The notes under the pieces: generated by a model
What the model was told of the DNA's origin: nothing
The model's input: only the letters and a program-made list of their open reading frames with translations
The model's database searches: none
Assembly: GCA_032433765.1 (NCBI GenBank)
Contig: JAVIAB010000025.1
Location: forward strand, 39,257,262-39,321,261
Reading direction: 5' to 3'
Length of the DNA: 64,000 nucleotides
Source: Megaustenia siamemsis
Lineage: Eukaryota; Mollusca; Gastropoda; Stylommatophora; Ariophantidae
Shown: in pieces, positions 19,345 to 31,277 of the stretch
Layout: every line of letters starts with the position of its first letter
How positions within the stretch are numbered: position 1 is the first letter of the stretch
Program-made: the position numbers and the translations under genes

Positions 19345-20376
19345 CAGTGACGTAGACTGGTTTTGGGGTCTGGGCTACCACTGACATAATAAATAAACAC
19401 ATACATTATATTCAGTAGGCTAACATGAAGTAATATTTGTTAATGACATGACTGCATTTTAAATTACTTACTTTTGTATATGTAAATTCTATCCGTCTTG
19501 TTTGGGGCGAAAATGTCTCGATGACTTTGTCATTGAAAGTACTGTTGGGTTGGTTTCTAAGTTTATCAATAGAGTTTATTGAGATCTCTGTGTTATGTGT
19601 AGATGCTTGCTCTGCCATCATATCGTCAGCAGTAATGAACAAGAAATAATAAAAGTTCGTTATGAAGTTATAAATGAATAAGCTATATATATATATAAAT
19701 CAACGTAATTTGAAACTTGAAGTTCAACAAAATTATATATGTCCAAAGGAATTTAATATAAAACTATTTGATAATACACTACATTCGCGTACGGTAAAAA
19801 TAAAAACTTCTCAATTTTTGTTCATAAACCGATAGCTAGTAGCACTACGTTTCTCGACAGTTGAGATGCCTACATTTCTTTTTTTTTAATGGCGCATAAC
19901 GTAGTTATAAATAGTTAAGGAAGTTCCGGTAATCAGACTTAGTTTCACTTTCACTTTATAATGCTTCTAATTGGTTAGAGCTAAAAATAACCCATGAAAC
20001 CGCATTAATGTAGAGGTAGCTCCCTCCCGTATTATTTTGACTCCCTTTTTTTTATGTCAAGTGCGTTTATTTACTTGTAGCGAGAGATGAGAAATGTACC
20101 GCTAGTTACTAGCGGTATCAATGTACTACTATAGTAGACTAGAGTTGGTTTCATTCACAAACGTTATAGAGGACAGAGGAAAACCTTGCTTTAATAAATG
20201 CAAACCAAAGCAAATAAATCATACTGGCCTACCAAATGTGTAATGGGATATTAGAAAATGTGTAATACATGTATAGTTATTTTAAAAAATATAATAAATT
20301 ATCATTTCCTTTTGTACTTCGTTAATATGTTCAGGCTACCGGCGGTAGCTGCGGTAGCATAGAGAATACGCCACTG
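19345..20376. mobile_element. hAT-like DNA transposon, 1032 bp, non-autonomous
   Basis: The left end reads CAGTGACGTAGACTGG and the right end, inverted, CAGTGGCGTATTCTCT. They are flanked by GTAAAGAT (19337-19344) and GTAAAAAT (20377-20384), an 8-bp duplication with one mismatch, as hAT elements make. It split a family-3 SINE: AGTGTTGTAAA on the left and ATCTTCCC...CTATCACCTCAGAAG on the right match the unsplit copy at 18300-18372. No transposase-length ORF is present. Confidence 0.7.
19472..19621 (-). CDS. Possible 50-codon first exon inside the hAT-like element
   Basis: ATGATG starts a 150-bp frame, MMAEQASTHNTEISINSIDK and on, ending exactly in phase at a consensus donor AAA|GTAAGT. No downstream exon was found within the element. 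It may be a remnant of the transposase gene or of a captured exon. No family is recognised. Confidence 0.3.
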
Positions 20377-20439
20377 GTAAAAATATGCATCTTCCCTTAA
20401 ATGATTCGCAGATCTATCACCTCAGAAGTTCCCTTCCAT

Positions 20440-20832
20440 AATAGTATTCATTTATTATTATTCGTTTCCAAGCACAAGACAGGAGTGGAAAAGAGCCTCT
20501 CCTCGCGTTGATAATGGAGATATGGTGTTAGATACCTATTTTGCCATCATCAACAGCATATTTTAAGTGACGTGGTTGGTATTACGCCAAGCCGCCCCTC
20601 TCCTTTTCTTCCACCTTTCAATTCCCTGTGGGACATATCTATCTATTATCCTTTCGAGCCGAAGACGGCATAACCACATTCTCAAAAACAGAAACCTTGC
20701 ATGCCAAAGTGGCACATATTGCAGAGATCACTGATCTAAAATCTATGGTTCTGTCTCCATAACAATACTTTTTTACAATGACAGCTTGTCAGGCCATCGA
20801 TCAAACTCCTTAGTCGCCTCTTACGACATGCT
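20440..20832. other. Degraded LINE-tail-like sequence
   Basis: Contains CTATCTATTATCCTTTCGAG followed by a CCGAAGACGGC motif, as found at LINE ends near 25715, 59450 and 60955. Nothing coding is seen. Confidence 0.4.
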
Positions 20833-21725
20833 TGGAGCATATGTCTGCAACAAATAATTTCCAAGCTTCCCTGTAATGCATACGGTCTACAACAAATAAT
20901 TTCCAAGCTTCCCTGTAGAACATATGTCTACAACAAATAATTTCCAAGCTTCCCTGTAGAGCATACGGTCTACAACAAATAATTTCCAAGCTTCCCTGTA
21001 GAGCATAGGTCTGCAACAAATAATGTCAAAGCTTCCCTGTAGAGCATACGGTCTACAACAAATAATTTCCAAGCTTCCCTGTAGAGCTTAGGTCTACAAC
21101 AAATTTCCACGCTTCCCTGTAGAGCATAGGTCTGCAACAAATAATTTTCAGGCTTCCCTGTAGAGCGTATGGTCTACAACAAATAATTTCCAAGCTTCCC
21201 TGTAGAGCATAGGTCTACAACAAATAATTTCCAAGCTTCCCTGTAGAGCATAGGTCTACAACAAAAATAATTTCCAAGCTTCCCTGTAGAGCTTAGGTCT
21301 ACAACAAATAATTTCCAAGCTTCCCTGTAGAGCATAGGTCTGCAACAAATAATTGTCAAGCTTCCCTGTAGAGCATAGGTCTACAACAAATAATTTCAAA
21401 GCTTCCCTGTAGAACATAGGTCTACAACAAATAATTTCAAAGCTTCCCTGTAGAGCATAGGTCTACAACAAATAATTTCCAAGCTTCCCTGTAGAGCATA
21501 GGTCTACAACAAATAATACCAAGTTTCCCTGTAGAGCATAGGTCTACAACAAATAATACCAAGTTTCCCTGTAGAGCATAGGTCTACAACAAATAATACC
21601 AAGCTTCCATGTAGAACATAGGTCTACAACAAATAATTTCCAAGCTTCCATGAAGAGCATAGGTCTACAACAAATAATTTCCAAGCTTCCATGTAGAACA
21701 TAGGTCTACAACAAATAATTTCAAA
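20833..21725. repeat. 41-bp minisatellite derived from a LINE C-terminus
   Basis: About 22 tandem units containing CCAAGCTTCCCTGTAGAGCA and TAGGTCTACAACAAATAATT. On the minus strand a unit encodes KLFVVDLCSTG, the last residues of an RTE-like ORF2 as also seen at 30815-31215. Because 41 is not a multiple of three, the frame shifts each unit. Confidence 0.92.
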
Positions 21726-21849
21726 ACTTTCCAGTTTCGATTCTATTCCCTGAAATTCGCTGCAGTTCACAACTTCGGCAAAAGTCGAGTCTTCTCGGGT
21801 GTCTCCGACAGATGCTTGAACTAGAAGAATTAACCGCACGGATCTATAT

Positions 21850-22500
21850 GTTGATATCTGCCATCATCATCATGTGACGTGACTAATGGTGTAGCACCAC
21901 GTCTCTCCAAACTTTTATATCTCTACTATTATTTAACAGTTCTGTTGATAACTTTCTACCAAAACAGTCTCCTAAGCTATCTCTCTCAATTACCCACTTC
22001 TTCTTCTTCTTTTCTCTTTCACTGATACCTAAAGGGTGTCGTGGTTTATTTCATTTGTCGTTCTTGTGCTGCTCGAATTGTCTGAATTAGTGATTTTCCT
22101 TTGTTGTTACATGTCTCTGTCACTGCATCTATCCATCTTCTTCTGGGTCTTCCTCTTGGTCTTTTTCCATGTATTCTCGAGAAGAACGCCCTTGATGGTG
22201 ATTGGTGAGGATTCATTCTGACCAGGTGGCCAAACCATTTAAGTTGTTGTTGTTCTATATATTCTTGGCAGGGTTTTGTTCCTACCATTTTTCTTATGGT
22301 CTCATTTGGTATTCTATCTCTTCTTGTGTTGTTTGTTACTTTTCTCAAGCAACGCATCTCACATGTATTGATCTTTCTTAAATGTGATTTAGAAAGGGTC
22401 CATGTTTGACTTTCATAGCACAAAGTTGGTATGAAGATGCTATTTATCATTTGTTGTTTAGCTGGCATAGAAATGTTTGGATATCTTAGCAAGGTGAAAG
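21850..22500 (-). pseudogene. LINE ORF2 C-terminus
   Basis: 148 codons on the minus strand (22046-22492) hold the classic order: IFIPTLCYESQTWTL, MRCLRKVTNNTRRDRI, QQQLKWFGHLVRM and RPRGRPRRRWIDAV. These are conserved in the region after the RT domain of RTE-like LINEs. 21850-22040 is a second, fused fragment ending in a CAT-repeat tail. Confidence 0.75.
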
Positions 22501-22599
22501 CTGGTATGTGACAGCATTTGTTTTTTGTATTCTCATATCAATTTCTCTGTCTAGTTTTCCAGCTTCTGTGAACCCACTAACGTGGCTAAAACATTGGTT

Positions 22600-22975
22600 T
22601 ATTACGGAGTAATGAAAACAAATTAAGAGCTTGGAGTAACTAGAAATGACAGAATCATAAATGATATTATAAGAGAAAGAGTAGGCTTTGAACCACTTCT
22701 AACCTACATACAGAAGCAACAAATAATCATGTTTGTCAATATAGAAAGAATGATGTGTGGTTCCTTACCATACAAAGCATATATTCAAAGGGGGGAAAGG
22801 AGAAGAGCAAGTGTTAGACCAAGAGTAACATGGACAGACATCAAAGAAACGCTACAACAACATCAATTGGCAATGACCGAAGCTGCCAAAACTACGAGAA
22901 CCAGAACTTTGAATCTCTTTCGAAAGATAGAAAGAAAGCACGAAAGAAATACAAACAGAAAGAAAAGAAAAGAAA
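22600..22975 (+). pseudogene. LINE ORF2 C-terminal fragment
   Basis: The + frames give VTRNDRIINDIIRERVGFEP, then a GERRRASVRPRVTWTDIKET block. It belongs to another family than its neighbour and runs into a GAAA microsatellite at its 3' end. Confidence 0.6.
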
Positions 22976-22977
22976 TA

Positions 22978-23191
<214 letters not shown>

Positions 23192-23284
23192 CCAACTGTA
23201 TCTTATTCTGTAACATTTTTTTTTGTCACAATATTTATCACTTGTTTCTACCTCATCTGTGGTCTATACTGATAAAAGTCTGCT

Positions 23285-23510
23285 TCATTTTCTTGCCAGG
23301 GCACGCTGGTTTATGGGGGAAATCAACGAGATGATAGGCTTGCCAGTTTGGCTTATGTTGAGAGCGGAAGGGCGATGAACCGTTATGACATTCTGAATGT
23401 CCTCAATGATACGGGGCGAAAAAAAAGCCTAAGAATTAATACTGAATCTGTAGCCATGATCAGACTTCGTGTACTTCATATCAAGATGGGAGATGTCAGA
23501 CGAGAGCACT
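23285..23510 (+). pseudogene. LINE RNase H fragment
   Basis: FLPGHAGL, then (with frameshift) DRLASLAYVESGRAMNRYDI and RLRVLHIKMGD. This matches the RNase H end and C-terminus of a LINE distinct from the 17.6-kb family. Confidence 0.55.
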
Positions 23511-23511
23511 A

Positions 23512-24120
23512 CATCATCATCATCATCAAGTACCGGGCCTGCTGGCGTGGGTGATCATGTCTCTCCACAACTTTCGATCATGACAGTTATTTATCATTTC
23601 TATTATTGACCTTCTGCCAAGCCATTCTCTTAAGCTACCTAATATCCTCTCTATTTGCTTCCCTCTATCTCTTCGTCTCGTCATTCAATTTTCCTAGTTA
23701 TTACAATATATTCCAGTTGTTCCCATTTTCATAACATGGCCAAAAAATGATGATTGTTTCTTACTAATATTGGAAATTAGCTCTCTTTTTGCTTTGGCCT
23801 CTTTCAGAACGTTTTCATTACTCTATCTAGCTGTCCATGGTATTCTCAACATTCTTCTTTAAAACCACATTTCTACAGACTCCAGTGATGTTCTTATCTG
23901 TTGTCCTATTGCCCATGATTCGCATCCATATGTTAATACTGGCTCTAAATAACATTTAAGAACTCTTGTTCTTGTTTTTATTGACAAAAATGGATTGCCT
24001 ACTATCTTCCTCATTTTATTTAAAGCTGCTTTTGCCTGAGCCATTCTGCATCTCAGTACATCTTTCGTCTAAGGTTAACAAAGTTCCCAAATATTTAAAT
24101 TCATTTACCTGTTTTAATAT
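23512..24120 (-). pseudogene. LINE-A 3' end, copy 1
   Basis: The minus strand encodes LKCYLEPVLTYGCESWAIGQ, SLESVEMWFYRRM, SSFFGHVMKMG, RDRGKQ and DMITHASRPGT, ending in a CATCATCATCATC tail at 23513. Copies of the same family lie at 29484, 33300, 45235 and 58470. Confidence 0.8.
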
Positions 24121-24199
24121 TGTTCCACTTGTCTTTATTTTGAGAGCGCTACGCTGGAATCCAAATAAGACTTATCAACCAACACAACACCGGTGTCGT

Positions 24200-24480
24200 T
24201 AGTCGCTACATTTTCATTGAGTGCCCTGGCAGCAACGAAGGTTGTCTACCATGGAGCGCCATCCTGCTCTGTATTTTGCTTTGATATCGCCGGTTGTCAT
24301 AGGCTGACCTGTCCATTTTTTTTATGTTACTCGTCCGTGTCAGCCTTGGTCTGCCTCTGCCTCTTTCACCTTGTATTTTCCCTTCCAAGACTACTTTTAA
24401 TAGGCTGTTGTGTTTTTTAACATGCCCCAGAAATCTTATTTGTCTTGTTTGAATTGTGTTTAGTATTTCTCTTTTAATTT
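24200..24480 (-). pseudogene. LINE-B 3' end, copy 1
   Basis: Minus-strand GKIQGERGRGRPRLTRTSNI followed by MALHGRQPSLL, closely similar to 28195-28600. It is the C-terminal ORF2 region only. Confidence 0.65.
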
Positions 24481-24513
24481 TTAGTATATAAGTCGCTACA
24501 CGTTGATTGATAT

Positions 24514-24773
24514 AAAAAAAAAAAAGTAAAGTACCCCCGTCACGCCAAGTGGCGTATAGGGAAATATGGTGTTAGTGACCCTATATTTTACAGACCTTCA
24601 GCACATGATTTTTGGGGTAATGTGGTCAGTATTACGCCCGTGCTGCTTTACTTTCCCAGAAAAAAATCCGGTACCCATTTAGGCTGGGTGAACCCGAAAG
24701 CCGTCGGTTGGGATCGAACCCTACCCCTTGTCCGTGGTAGTCCAGTTCACTAACCACTGAGCTATCGCGGCTC
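24514..24773 (-). mobile_element. tRNA-derived SINE, family 1
   Basis: Full-length, with head at the right end and A-tail at the left. Imperfect target duplications around TTGATTGATAT occur at 24498-24513 and 24774-24788. Confidence 0.9.
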
Positions 24774-24825
24774 ACACATTGATTGATATGCTTCGAAAAA
24801 AACCTGAGCACTTAATAAATCGTTC

Positions 24826-24950
24826 GATGTGTGGGGAAGAGGGGGAGAGGGGTTGAGTGGCTTAGATGTGAAACGTGGGCCACTCGACAAGTAGGTCATG
24901 GGTTCGATTCCCACCATAGGCGGTGGGAATATTTTTTTTTCAAAAATCAA
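24826..24950 (+). mobile_element. tRNA-like SINE fragment
   Basis: GAGGGGTTGAGTGGCTTAGA (A-box-like) and CATGGGTTCGATTCCCACC (B box) are followed by a T-rich stretch. It is a different tRNA-like family from family 1. Confidence 0.5.
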
Positions 24951-24989
24951 ACCTGTGGTTTCCCTGTAGCTTCACTCTCCCCTAGTCTC

Positions 24990-25690
24990 CGATAGCTTGA
25001 TATCATGGCACGGGAAACAGCCAACAACAGAATTGATACGATGTACAGTGGATAGAGAATTGTGCAAGGACATGATCGCCTACGCTAACCGGTATGGCAC
25101 ATGATTATGATTGTAGATAATTACGACGGCAGACATTACAGCCAAATAAAGTGTCCAAAATTGATATCAATGAAAGATAATAAATACATCTGGAGAGATA
25201 TTTATTATAATAATATTATTTATACTAATTTTGTCAGAAACACACGTTAAATAAATTGTTTACATCTCCATAGTCAAGCTGTTTCCTATATAACGCCTTT
25301 CAAATTATAGACCAACTTTGGGAAATTGTTCAAACGACCTTCACCGTGTTACATCTGGTCAGCGATTGGATAAAAAACAAACATAATTTGATCTCTCATT
25401 ATCAAGCTATAGAAGAAAATCATCCATCGTCATAATTACTGAGCATTTTTTTCTCGGTGGGAGGCTATAGTCAGACCTTAAATGTGGTCATTATTGGGAC
25501 TAGACCTACCTATTTAAGTGCTGTGAGTTCAAGTCTTGTTTAAGGACTTCACAAGTGAGTGACTAGCCACCATCGGAGGAAAATGATTCTAGCTCTTGTT
25601 GGTTTTTGGATGCTGTTGCAAGGTATCGTTGTGACGGTGGTCTTTGATTTTTTTTTTTACAAAATGCTAATTTGATGTTGATTCGATGAT
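24990..25690. other. LINE tail and unassigned sequence
   Basis: 24990-25110 (+) is a LINE 3' end (GAATTGATACGATGTACAGT, then ATGATCGCCTACGCTAACCG) related to the 70-bp insertion at 3162. I recognise nothing in 25111-25690. Confidence 0.4.
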
Positions 25691-26110
25691 GTTTTATGCT
25701 GTTCTTTCTATCTATTGACTTTTCGAGCCGTAGCCGGTCCATAGGGCATAGATCCAGATACTCTTTCTCTTAACTAATTTGTTTATTCTAGCAGTTTTCA
25801 ATTCTTGAAAAGATATTTAATAAAATCTCGCTATTTGTCTCTGTTCTGTGCAAGCAACTATATCTTACTGAAGGAGCCGATTCCTGCTGCTCTTGCCTCT
25901 CTGATCAATGTTCTTCTCAGTGCCTCTGTGGGTCGGCCTCTTTTCCTCTTACCTGTTGTTTCCCACATAAGGGCTTGCTTTGTTGTTCGGTTATTATCTC
26001 TCCTTATCACATGTCCAACATATGACTATAGTCTTTTCTTGATTACTGAAGATATTAGTAGTTGATTGACGATTTCTCTAATTTCCTCTAATTTATGCTG
26101 TTACAGGATG
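25690..26110 (-). pseudogene. LINE-C 3' end, copy 1
   Basis: The minus strand corresponds to 59145-59480 (+): the ETTGKRKRGRP-type block, REARAAGIGS, then a TTCGAGCCGTAGCCGG-type 3' end with TATC repeats. Confidence 0.6.
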
Positions 26111-26477
26111 TCAATTTCATTTTCTTTTATGCTTTCATTAAATATCATTTTATTATTGAATTGGCGTTTCGTTCTGCTGCAGGTGTAACTTCGATGTAAT
26201 CTGGTATTCTTTTATTAAATGTAATTTTGATGTTGAGTTGATTATCTTTTATTAACGTTAGAAAGTATCGTCTTGAAATTACTTTTTATTTTTTTTTGCG
26301 TTCGCCAACTTTCACCTCTGGTGTATGAACTCAATTTTGCATGTTAGTCCGTTTTTTTCCTGGCTGCCGTGTGCACATAGGTCTCTCGTCGCAATGGCAG
26401 ATAACTCCGAATTCCGAGGTGTTCATATTTTTTTTTTCGGTCGATGAGTAAATGAAGTTTCAAGCCGGGCCTCACTG

Positions 26478-26975
26478 GTGGAGTCGAGATTTGAAATCAC
26501 AACCTCTCTGTCATTGAAATCACAACCTCTCTGTCATTGAAATCACAACTTCTCTCTGTCATTGAAATCACAACCTCTCTGTCATTGAAATCACAACCTC
26601 TCTGTCATTGAAATCACAACCTCTCTGTCATTGAAATCACAACCTCTCTGTCATTGAAATCACAACCTCTCAGTCATTGAAATCACAACCTCTCAGTCAT
26701 TGAAATCACAACCTCTCTGTCATTGAAATCACAACCTCTCTGTCATTGAAATCACAACCTCTCTGTCATTGAAATCACAACCTCTCAGTCATTGAAATCA
26801 CAACCTCTCAGTCATTGAAATCACAACCTCTCAGTCATTGAAATCCCAACCTCTCTGTCATTGAAATCACAACCTCTCTGTCATTGAAATCACAACCTCT
26901 CTGTCATTGAAATCACAACCTCTCTGTCATTGAAATCACAACCTCTCTGTCATTGAAATCATAACCTCTCTGTCT
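26478..26975. repeat. 23-bp minisatellite
   Basis: About 22 units of ATTGAAATCACAACCTCTCT plus GTC, with CTCAGTC variants. Origin not traced. Confidence 0.95.
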
Positions 26976-28103
26976 CGAAACCGACATCTTGCTTCGAGAC
27001 CAACCAGTTCCCCATTAAATTGATGATTTTTTAAGATGTTGTTTCAAGATGTTGTTTTAAGATGTTGTTTTAAGATTGTTATTGGTTATTGGTTATTGGT
27101 TATGGAAGGCCTCGGTCTCACAGCAAACGAATTAAAATCCATAATTGCTCAACCGCCCGTGCCAGTGGAATCATCCGAATTACTAACTCATCTCCCAAAC
27201 AAAGAAAGGTAACTGTAGTTCCCATCGTAGCAGTCTCAGCACACGCCAAAAGACATAAGGCGAAACCGCGCAGAAAGTGAACACAGCCAACTGTTCCCCG
27301 TCACACGATATCATCATTCATCGTAAACAAGCGGGATATCGAAGCAGGATGAAAACGGATGAGACACACAGCTCACGGTGTGCACAGAGCACTTAACTCA
27401 GTAGCTCCTGCAACAAGCCGGACTTGGAATATGAGGAAACTGCAAGAAGGAACACTTTTCAGACATAGCCTTCAATGGTTCCTGCCGCCTATCCACCATA
27501 TACCATGGGAGTTTACGTCCTCCCGAAAATGATGATCGTCATAGCACTTGATGATGTTAGGCCATCATTGATGACTCCAATTCCAAACATATAGACACAC
27601 AGTGGTGGTAAGTTATTATTTCCAATCCAACAGAAGCCACATGACCTGTAGTTAGTAAAAACACAATTGATGATGTTCTCCGCTACCTTATTGTAGCTGC
27701 CGCCACACGATTCTGATGTCTCATTAACTTGGACATCATTCAAGAACAATGTCAGATGAACATTCCATAGATATGGCTTTGCTGATGAAGTGCTTGGTGC
27801 AACAGTTGTATCAATCATAGTGGAGGCTCATGGTATGTGGTCATTAATATCACAGACGGCATGTTTAAATGTAAATGTTTTAAGATTTTATTGTGATATT
27901 GAAATAATGATCCTGTTTTTACTGCTACGTTTCAGTTTGATGTTGAATTGATGTTCTTTCAAATTGAATTATGTTGTTCATATTGATGATGTTCTCGCAA
28001 TAAAATATCAACATGAAGTTGAATTATTCTATTATGCAGCATCAACTTGTAATGTTTAATCGACGATGTATCATTTTGTCTCAAGTCTTTATCTCATTTT
28101 TTG
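26976..28103. other. Mostly unassigned; LINE tail at 27380-27560
   Basis: 27380-27560 (+) looks like a LINE 3' end (GTTTACGTCCTCCCGAAAAT followed by GATGATCGTC). On the minus strand 27556-27818 an open frame with Cys residues (NETSESCGGSYNKVAENIIN) has no recognised family and no clear splice sites, so I do not call it a gene. A TTGATGTTG-rich tract lies near 27930-28020. Confidence 0.35.
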
Positions 28104-28185
28104 TTTCTGAGTAAAGTAAAACAGCACGTACCGACCACATGACCCCAAATATCATAGGCCGAAGGTCTATAAAATTGTGGTCACT
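28104..28185 (+). mobile_element. Family-1 SINE, tail fragment
   Basis: GTACCGACCACATGACCCCA and the GAAGGTCTATAAAATTGTGG segment match the 3' half of family-1 SINEs. The head is missing. Confidence 0.6.
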
Positions 28186-28189
28186 AATA

Positions 28190-28620
28190 CTCATCATCAT
28201 CATCATCGAGTGCCATCTCCGCAACGAAGGTTGGCTACCACGGAGCGCCATTTTGCTATGTCTCTTGTTTTGATGGTGTAGGTTGTCATATGCTGATTTA
28301 TCCATCTTTTGATTTTACTCGTCCATGTTAGTCTTGGTCTGCCTCTGCCTCTTTTACCTTGTATTTTCCCCACCAGGATTACTTTTAGTAGGCTTTTGTG
28401 TCTTTTAACATGGCCCAAAAATCGCATTTGTCTTGTTTTAATTGTGTTTAGTAGTTCTTTTTTTTCATTTTTAGTTGTTTTAATTATCTATCGTTTATTT
28501 TCGATTCCTTCCATCCAATTCTACCTATTCTTCTATATATTTACATTTCAAAGGCTTCAATTTTCTGTTCTGTTTTCTTGTCTAATGTCCATGTTTCTGT
28601 ACACAACATTTTGCTATTCT
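28190..28620 (-). pseudogene. LINE-B 3' end, copy 2
   Basis: Minus-strand MRFLGHVKRHKSLLKVILVG, KRGRGRPRLTWTSKIKRWI and WRSVVANLRCGDGT, ending in a CATCATCATCATCG tail at 28194-28210. Confidence 0.75.
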
Positions 28621-28827
28621 TAGTTTTAGCCCTGGTGTTATTTGTTTTGCTGGTACTATTCACTACTCACTATTCACTGAAAGGGTTCTTTACTTAATTT
28701 ACTTTACCTTTATCTCATTATATTGTCGAAAGTTATCACATTGACGTCATTTCTAGGATTTATTGAGTTGGCGCAGTGATTCAATAGGACGTCATCGTTT
28801 AGATCTCCGTGGTCACGTGCTTGGAGC

Positions 28828-29090
28828 ATCGGTGGCTGAGTGGTTAGTACATTCACTTTATGGTCAGAAGGGTATAGTTTCAGTTCCAAAAAAATGGTGA
28901 GATTTGTTTGTTTAACTTGCAGGTTCAAACATCCTCTATAGATAAGTGCCAGATATTTATCTGGAATGTAAAGTCGGCCTGGTGAGATGCCGACCACATC
29001 ACTAAAAAGAATGCCATAGTCATGAAAAAATATATTCACTAGCAGACACCATATTCCCCATACGACTAACAAGGCGTGGTGGGAATCTTA
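28828..29090 (+). mobile_element. Diverged tRNA-derived SINE (variant of family 1)
   Basis: GGAGCATCGGTGGCTGAGTG head, a decayed B box, then the shared body (TGCCGACCACATCAC, CACCATATTCCCCATACGAC). Similar variants are at 52590 and 60255. Confidence 0.65.
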
Positions 29091-29179
29091 AGGTAACGCG
29101 CTTGTTCTGCGATAGTGAGAAAGTAGGTTCAAATCCTGTGTTCATACTTTCCAGTCAAAAACGTTTTTAAAAGTATGGT

Positions 29180-29480
29180 TTTTTATATATATATATCGTA
29201 TTGTGATGTTATTGGTTATATAGCGTGTCTCAGATCGTATTGTGATGTTATTTGTTATATAGCGTGGCTCAGCTCGTATTGTCGTGTTATTTGTTATATA
29301 GCGTGTCTCAGACCGTATTGTGATGTTATTGGTTATATAGCGTGTCTCAGATCGTATTGTGATGTTATTTGTTATATAGCGTATCTCAGCTCGTATTGTC
29401 GTGTTATTGGTTATATAACGTGTCTCAGATCGTATTGTGATGTTGTTATATCACATGTCTCAGATTGTATTGTGATGTTA
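29180..29480. repeat. 39-bp minisatellite
   Basis: Eight units of TCGTATTGTGATGTTATTGG followed by TTATATAGCGTGTCTCAGA. Origin not traced. Confidence 0.93.
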
Positions 29481-29483
29481 TTT

Positions 29484-30035
29484 TAACAAATCATCATCAT
29501 TAAGTACCATGCCTGCTGGCGTAGGTGATCATGTCTTTCCACAACTTTCGATCTCGACAGTTATTTATTGTTTCTGTTGTTGACCTTCTACCAAGCCATT
29601 CTCTTAATCTGTCTGGTATCTTTTCTCTTTGCTTTCCTCTATCTCTTCGCCCCTCAATTTTTCCAGTTGTTACAATATATTCCAGCTGTTCCCTTCTCAT
29701 TACATGGCCAAAAAATGATAATTGTTTCTTCCTAATATTGGAAATTAGCTCTCTTTTTTGCTTTGGCTTCTGTCAGAACGTTTTCATTACTCTTCTTTGC
29801 TGCCCATGGTATTTTCAACATTCTTCTGTAAAACCACATTTCTACAGACTCCAGTGATTTTCTTGTCTGTTGTCCTATTGTCCATAATTCACATCCATAT
29901 GTTAAGATTGGCTCTACATAACATTTAAGAACTATTTTTCTTGTTTCTATTGTCAAAAATGGATTTCATAGTAACTTCCTCATTTTTTGGAAAGCTGCTT
30001 TTGCCTGAGCCATTCTGCATCTCACCTCAACGTCT
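29484..30035 (-). pseudogene. LINE-A 3' end, copy 2
   Basis: Minus-strand VLKCYVEPILTYGCELWTIG, SLESVEMWFYRRML, REQLEYIVTTGKIEGRRDRG and DMITYASRHGT. The tail is CATCATCATT. Confidence 0.8.
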
Positions 30036-30049
30036 ACTAAAGGAGGAAA

Positions 30050-30300
30050 AAACATGAACTTCCCACAAATACGAACTTACTAATTTAGTCAAATGAGAAG
30101 GGTTTCTCTTGGTTTTTATTATGACCAACTGTGTATGTTTTCCTTGTTAGAGATTTCGTTCAGTAAACAGAGTGTAAGACTGTGGTTAATGGTTGTGATG
30201 CACACTGTTTCTACCAACAACACAAATTATGTTTGGTTAATTCAGTTAATCAAAAACATGAACGCAATTGCATGACGATTTAAAATAAACTGGTATTTGT
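30050..30300 (+). repeat. Duplicate of the AChBP-like gene 3' flank
   Basis: TACGAACTTACTAATTTAGT through GATTTAAAATAAACTGGTAT matches 32728-32960, which lies after the AChBP-like exon and includes its AATAAA. It is probably the 3' UTR of a lost upstream gene copy. Confidence 0.65.
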
Positions 30301-30699
30301 TTTTTTTTTCTTTTTAAACATCTTTTATTTTTTTCTTTCAAATGTATGATCGGTTATAATTTGTTTCTGATTATGCGCAGATGTTGATATAACGAATATG
30401 GCAATGTTCGCTGTGTCCAATGGAAGTCCCGGGATAGTTGGCTTTCGAATGGCTCGTTCACTCTACTGGTCTTGTCTGACGTCACGGTTGTGGTGTACTC
30501 TGGGAAGACAAAATTACTGATGTCTGTTTTGCATATTCCTTCTATTAGTTGCTGTGTCTTTCTTGCATTGTCTGACATTAATTACAAAATATTATTGTTT
30601 TCGTATTGTTTTCTTTTATCATCATATATGTTCATGCAGATAAACAGTGGCGACTAAATTCGAGTGTAGGTTTAATAATTTTGTCAACGTTAACACGAC

Positions 30700-30815
30700 C
30701 CTCCTCTGTACACTCACTTTCCTCAATTTGATTACTTGTCAACTTATCGTGCGTTCTATTCCTCCTAGCAACGGCCCCGAGTGACGTCAGGTACAAGCAC
30801 TCATCTTCATCTTCT
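30700..30815 (+). pseudogene. Start of a duplicated AChBP-like exon, truncated
   Basis: TGTACACTCACTTTCCTCAA, then TTCTATTCCTCCTAG|CAACGGCC and GTACAAGCACTCATC parallel 31555-31650 at the acceptor and first codons of the AChBP-like exon. The rest is replaced by LINE-derived repeats. A weak signal-peptide-like frame (MSVLHIPSISCCVFLALSD) starts at 30520 and might belong to the same gene copy, but no donor site follows it. Confidence 0.5.
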
Positions 30816-31065
30816 TCCTTTCGGCCCCCTGTGGAACATAGGTCTTCAACAAACACTTTCAGCTTCATGTGGAGCATAGGTCTTCAACAAACACTTTCAG
30901 CTCCCTGTGGAGCATAGGTCTTCAACAAACAATTTTCAGCTCCCTGTGGAGCATAGGTCTTCAACAAACACTTTCAGTTCCCTGTGGAGCATAGGTCTTC
31001 AACAAACACTTTCAGCTCCCTGTGGAGCATAGGTCTTCAATAAACACTTTCAAAGCCCTTCTATT
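30816..31065. repeat. 38-bp minisatellite from a LINE C-terminus
   Basis: About six units of CTCCCTGTGGAGCATAGGTC followed by TTCAACAAACACTTTCAG. Minus-strand units encode LKVFVEDLCSTG, directly continuing the ORF2 C-terminus of 31066-31215. Confidence 0.92.
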
Positions 31066-31215
31066 TCTTGCAATTCTTTTAAGATCATTCCATATCTTCT
31101 CCATCATCTTCATCTCTGCTTCCATCTGTTTTCTCCAAGAATAGTTTAGTCTTCCTCTTGTCCTTTTTCTTGGGAATTCCAGAAAAGGGCATGTAATGTA
31201 ATACACCCTACAGTG
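31066..31215 (-). pseudogene. RTE-like LINE ORF2 C-terminus
   Basis: PFLEFPRKRTRGRLNYSWRK, then WNDLKRIARNRRALKVFIED, matching the general form of RTE ORF2 ends (basic GRP/W-R block, D/N-R-W block, DLCST). Confidence 0.75.
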
Positions 31216-31277
31216 TGTGTCCTATCCAGCGCCATTGTCTTCGCTGTATCTCTTTATCCACTGGTATTTGAATGGTA

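Noticed and set aside
26478..26975. The 23-bp repeat, and other regular arrays, as CRISPR
   Set aside because: Units are head to tail without variable spacers, in a eukaryotic transposon-rich context.
27513..27818. A 101-codon Cys-containing minus-strand ORF as a gene
   Set aside because: No family is recognised, there are no clear splice sites, and one end runs into a LINE tail.
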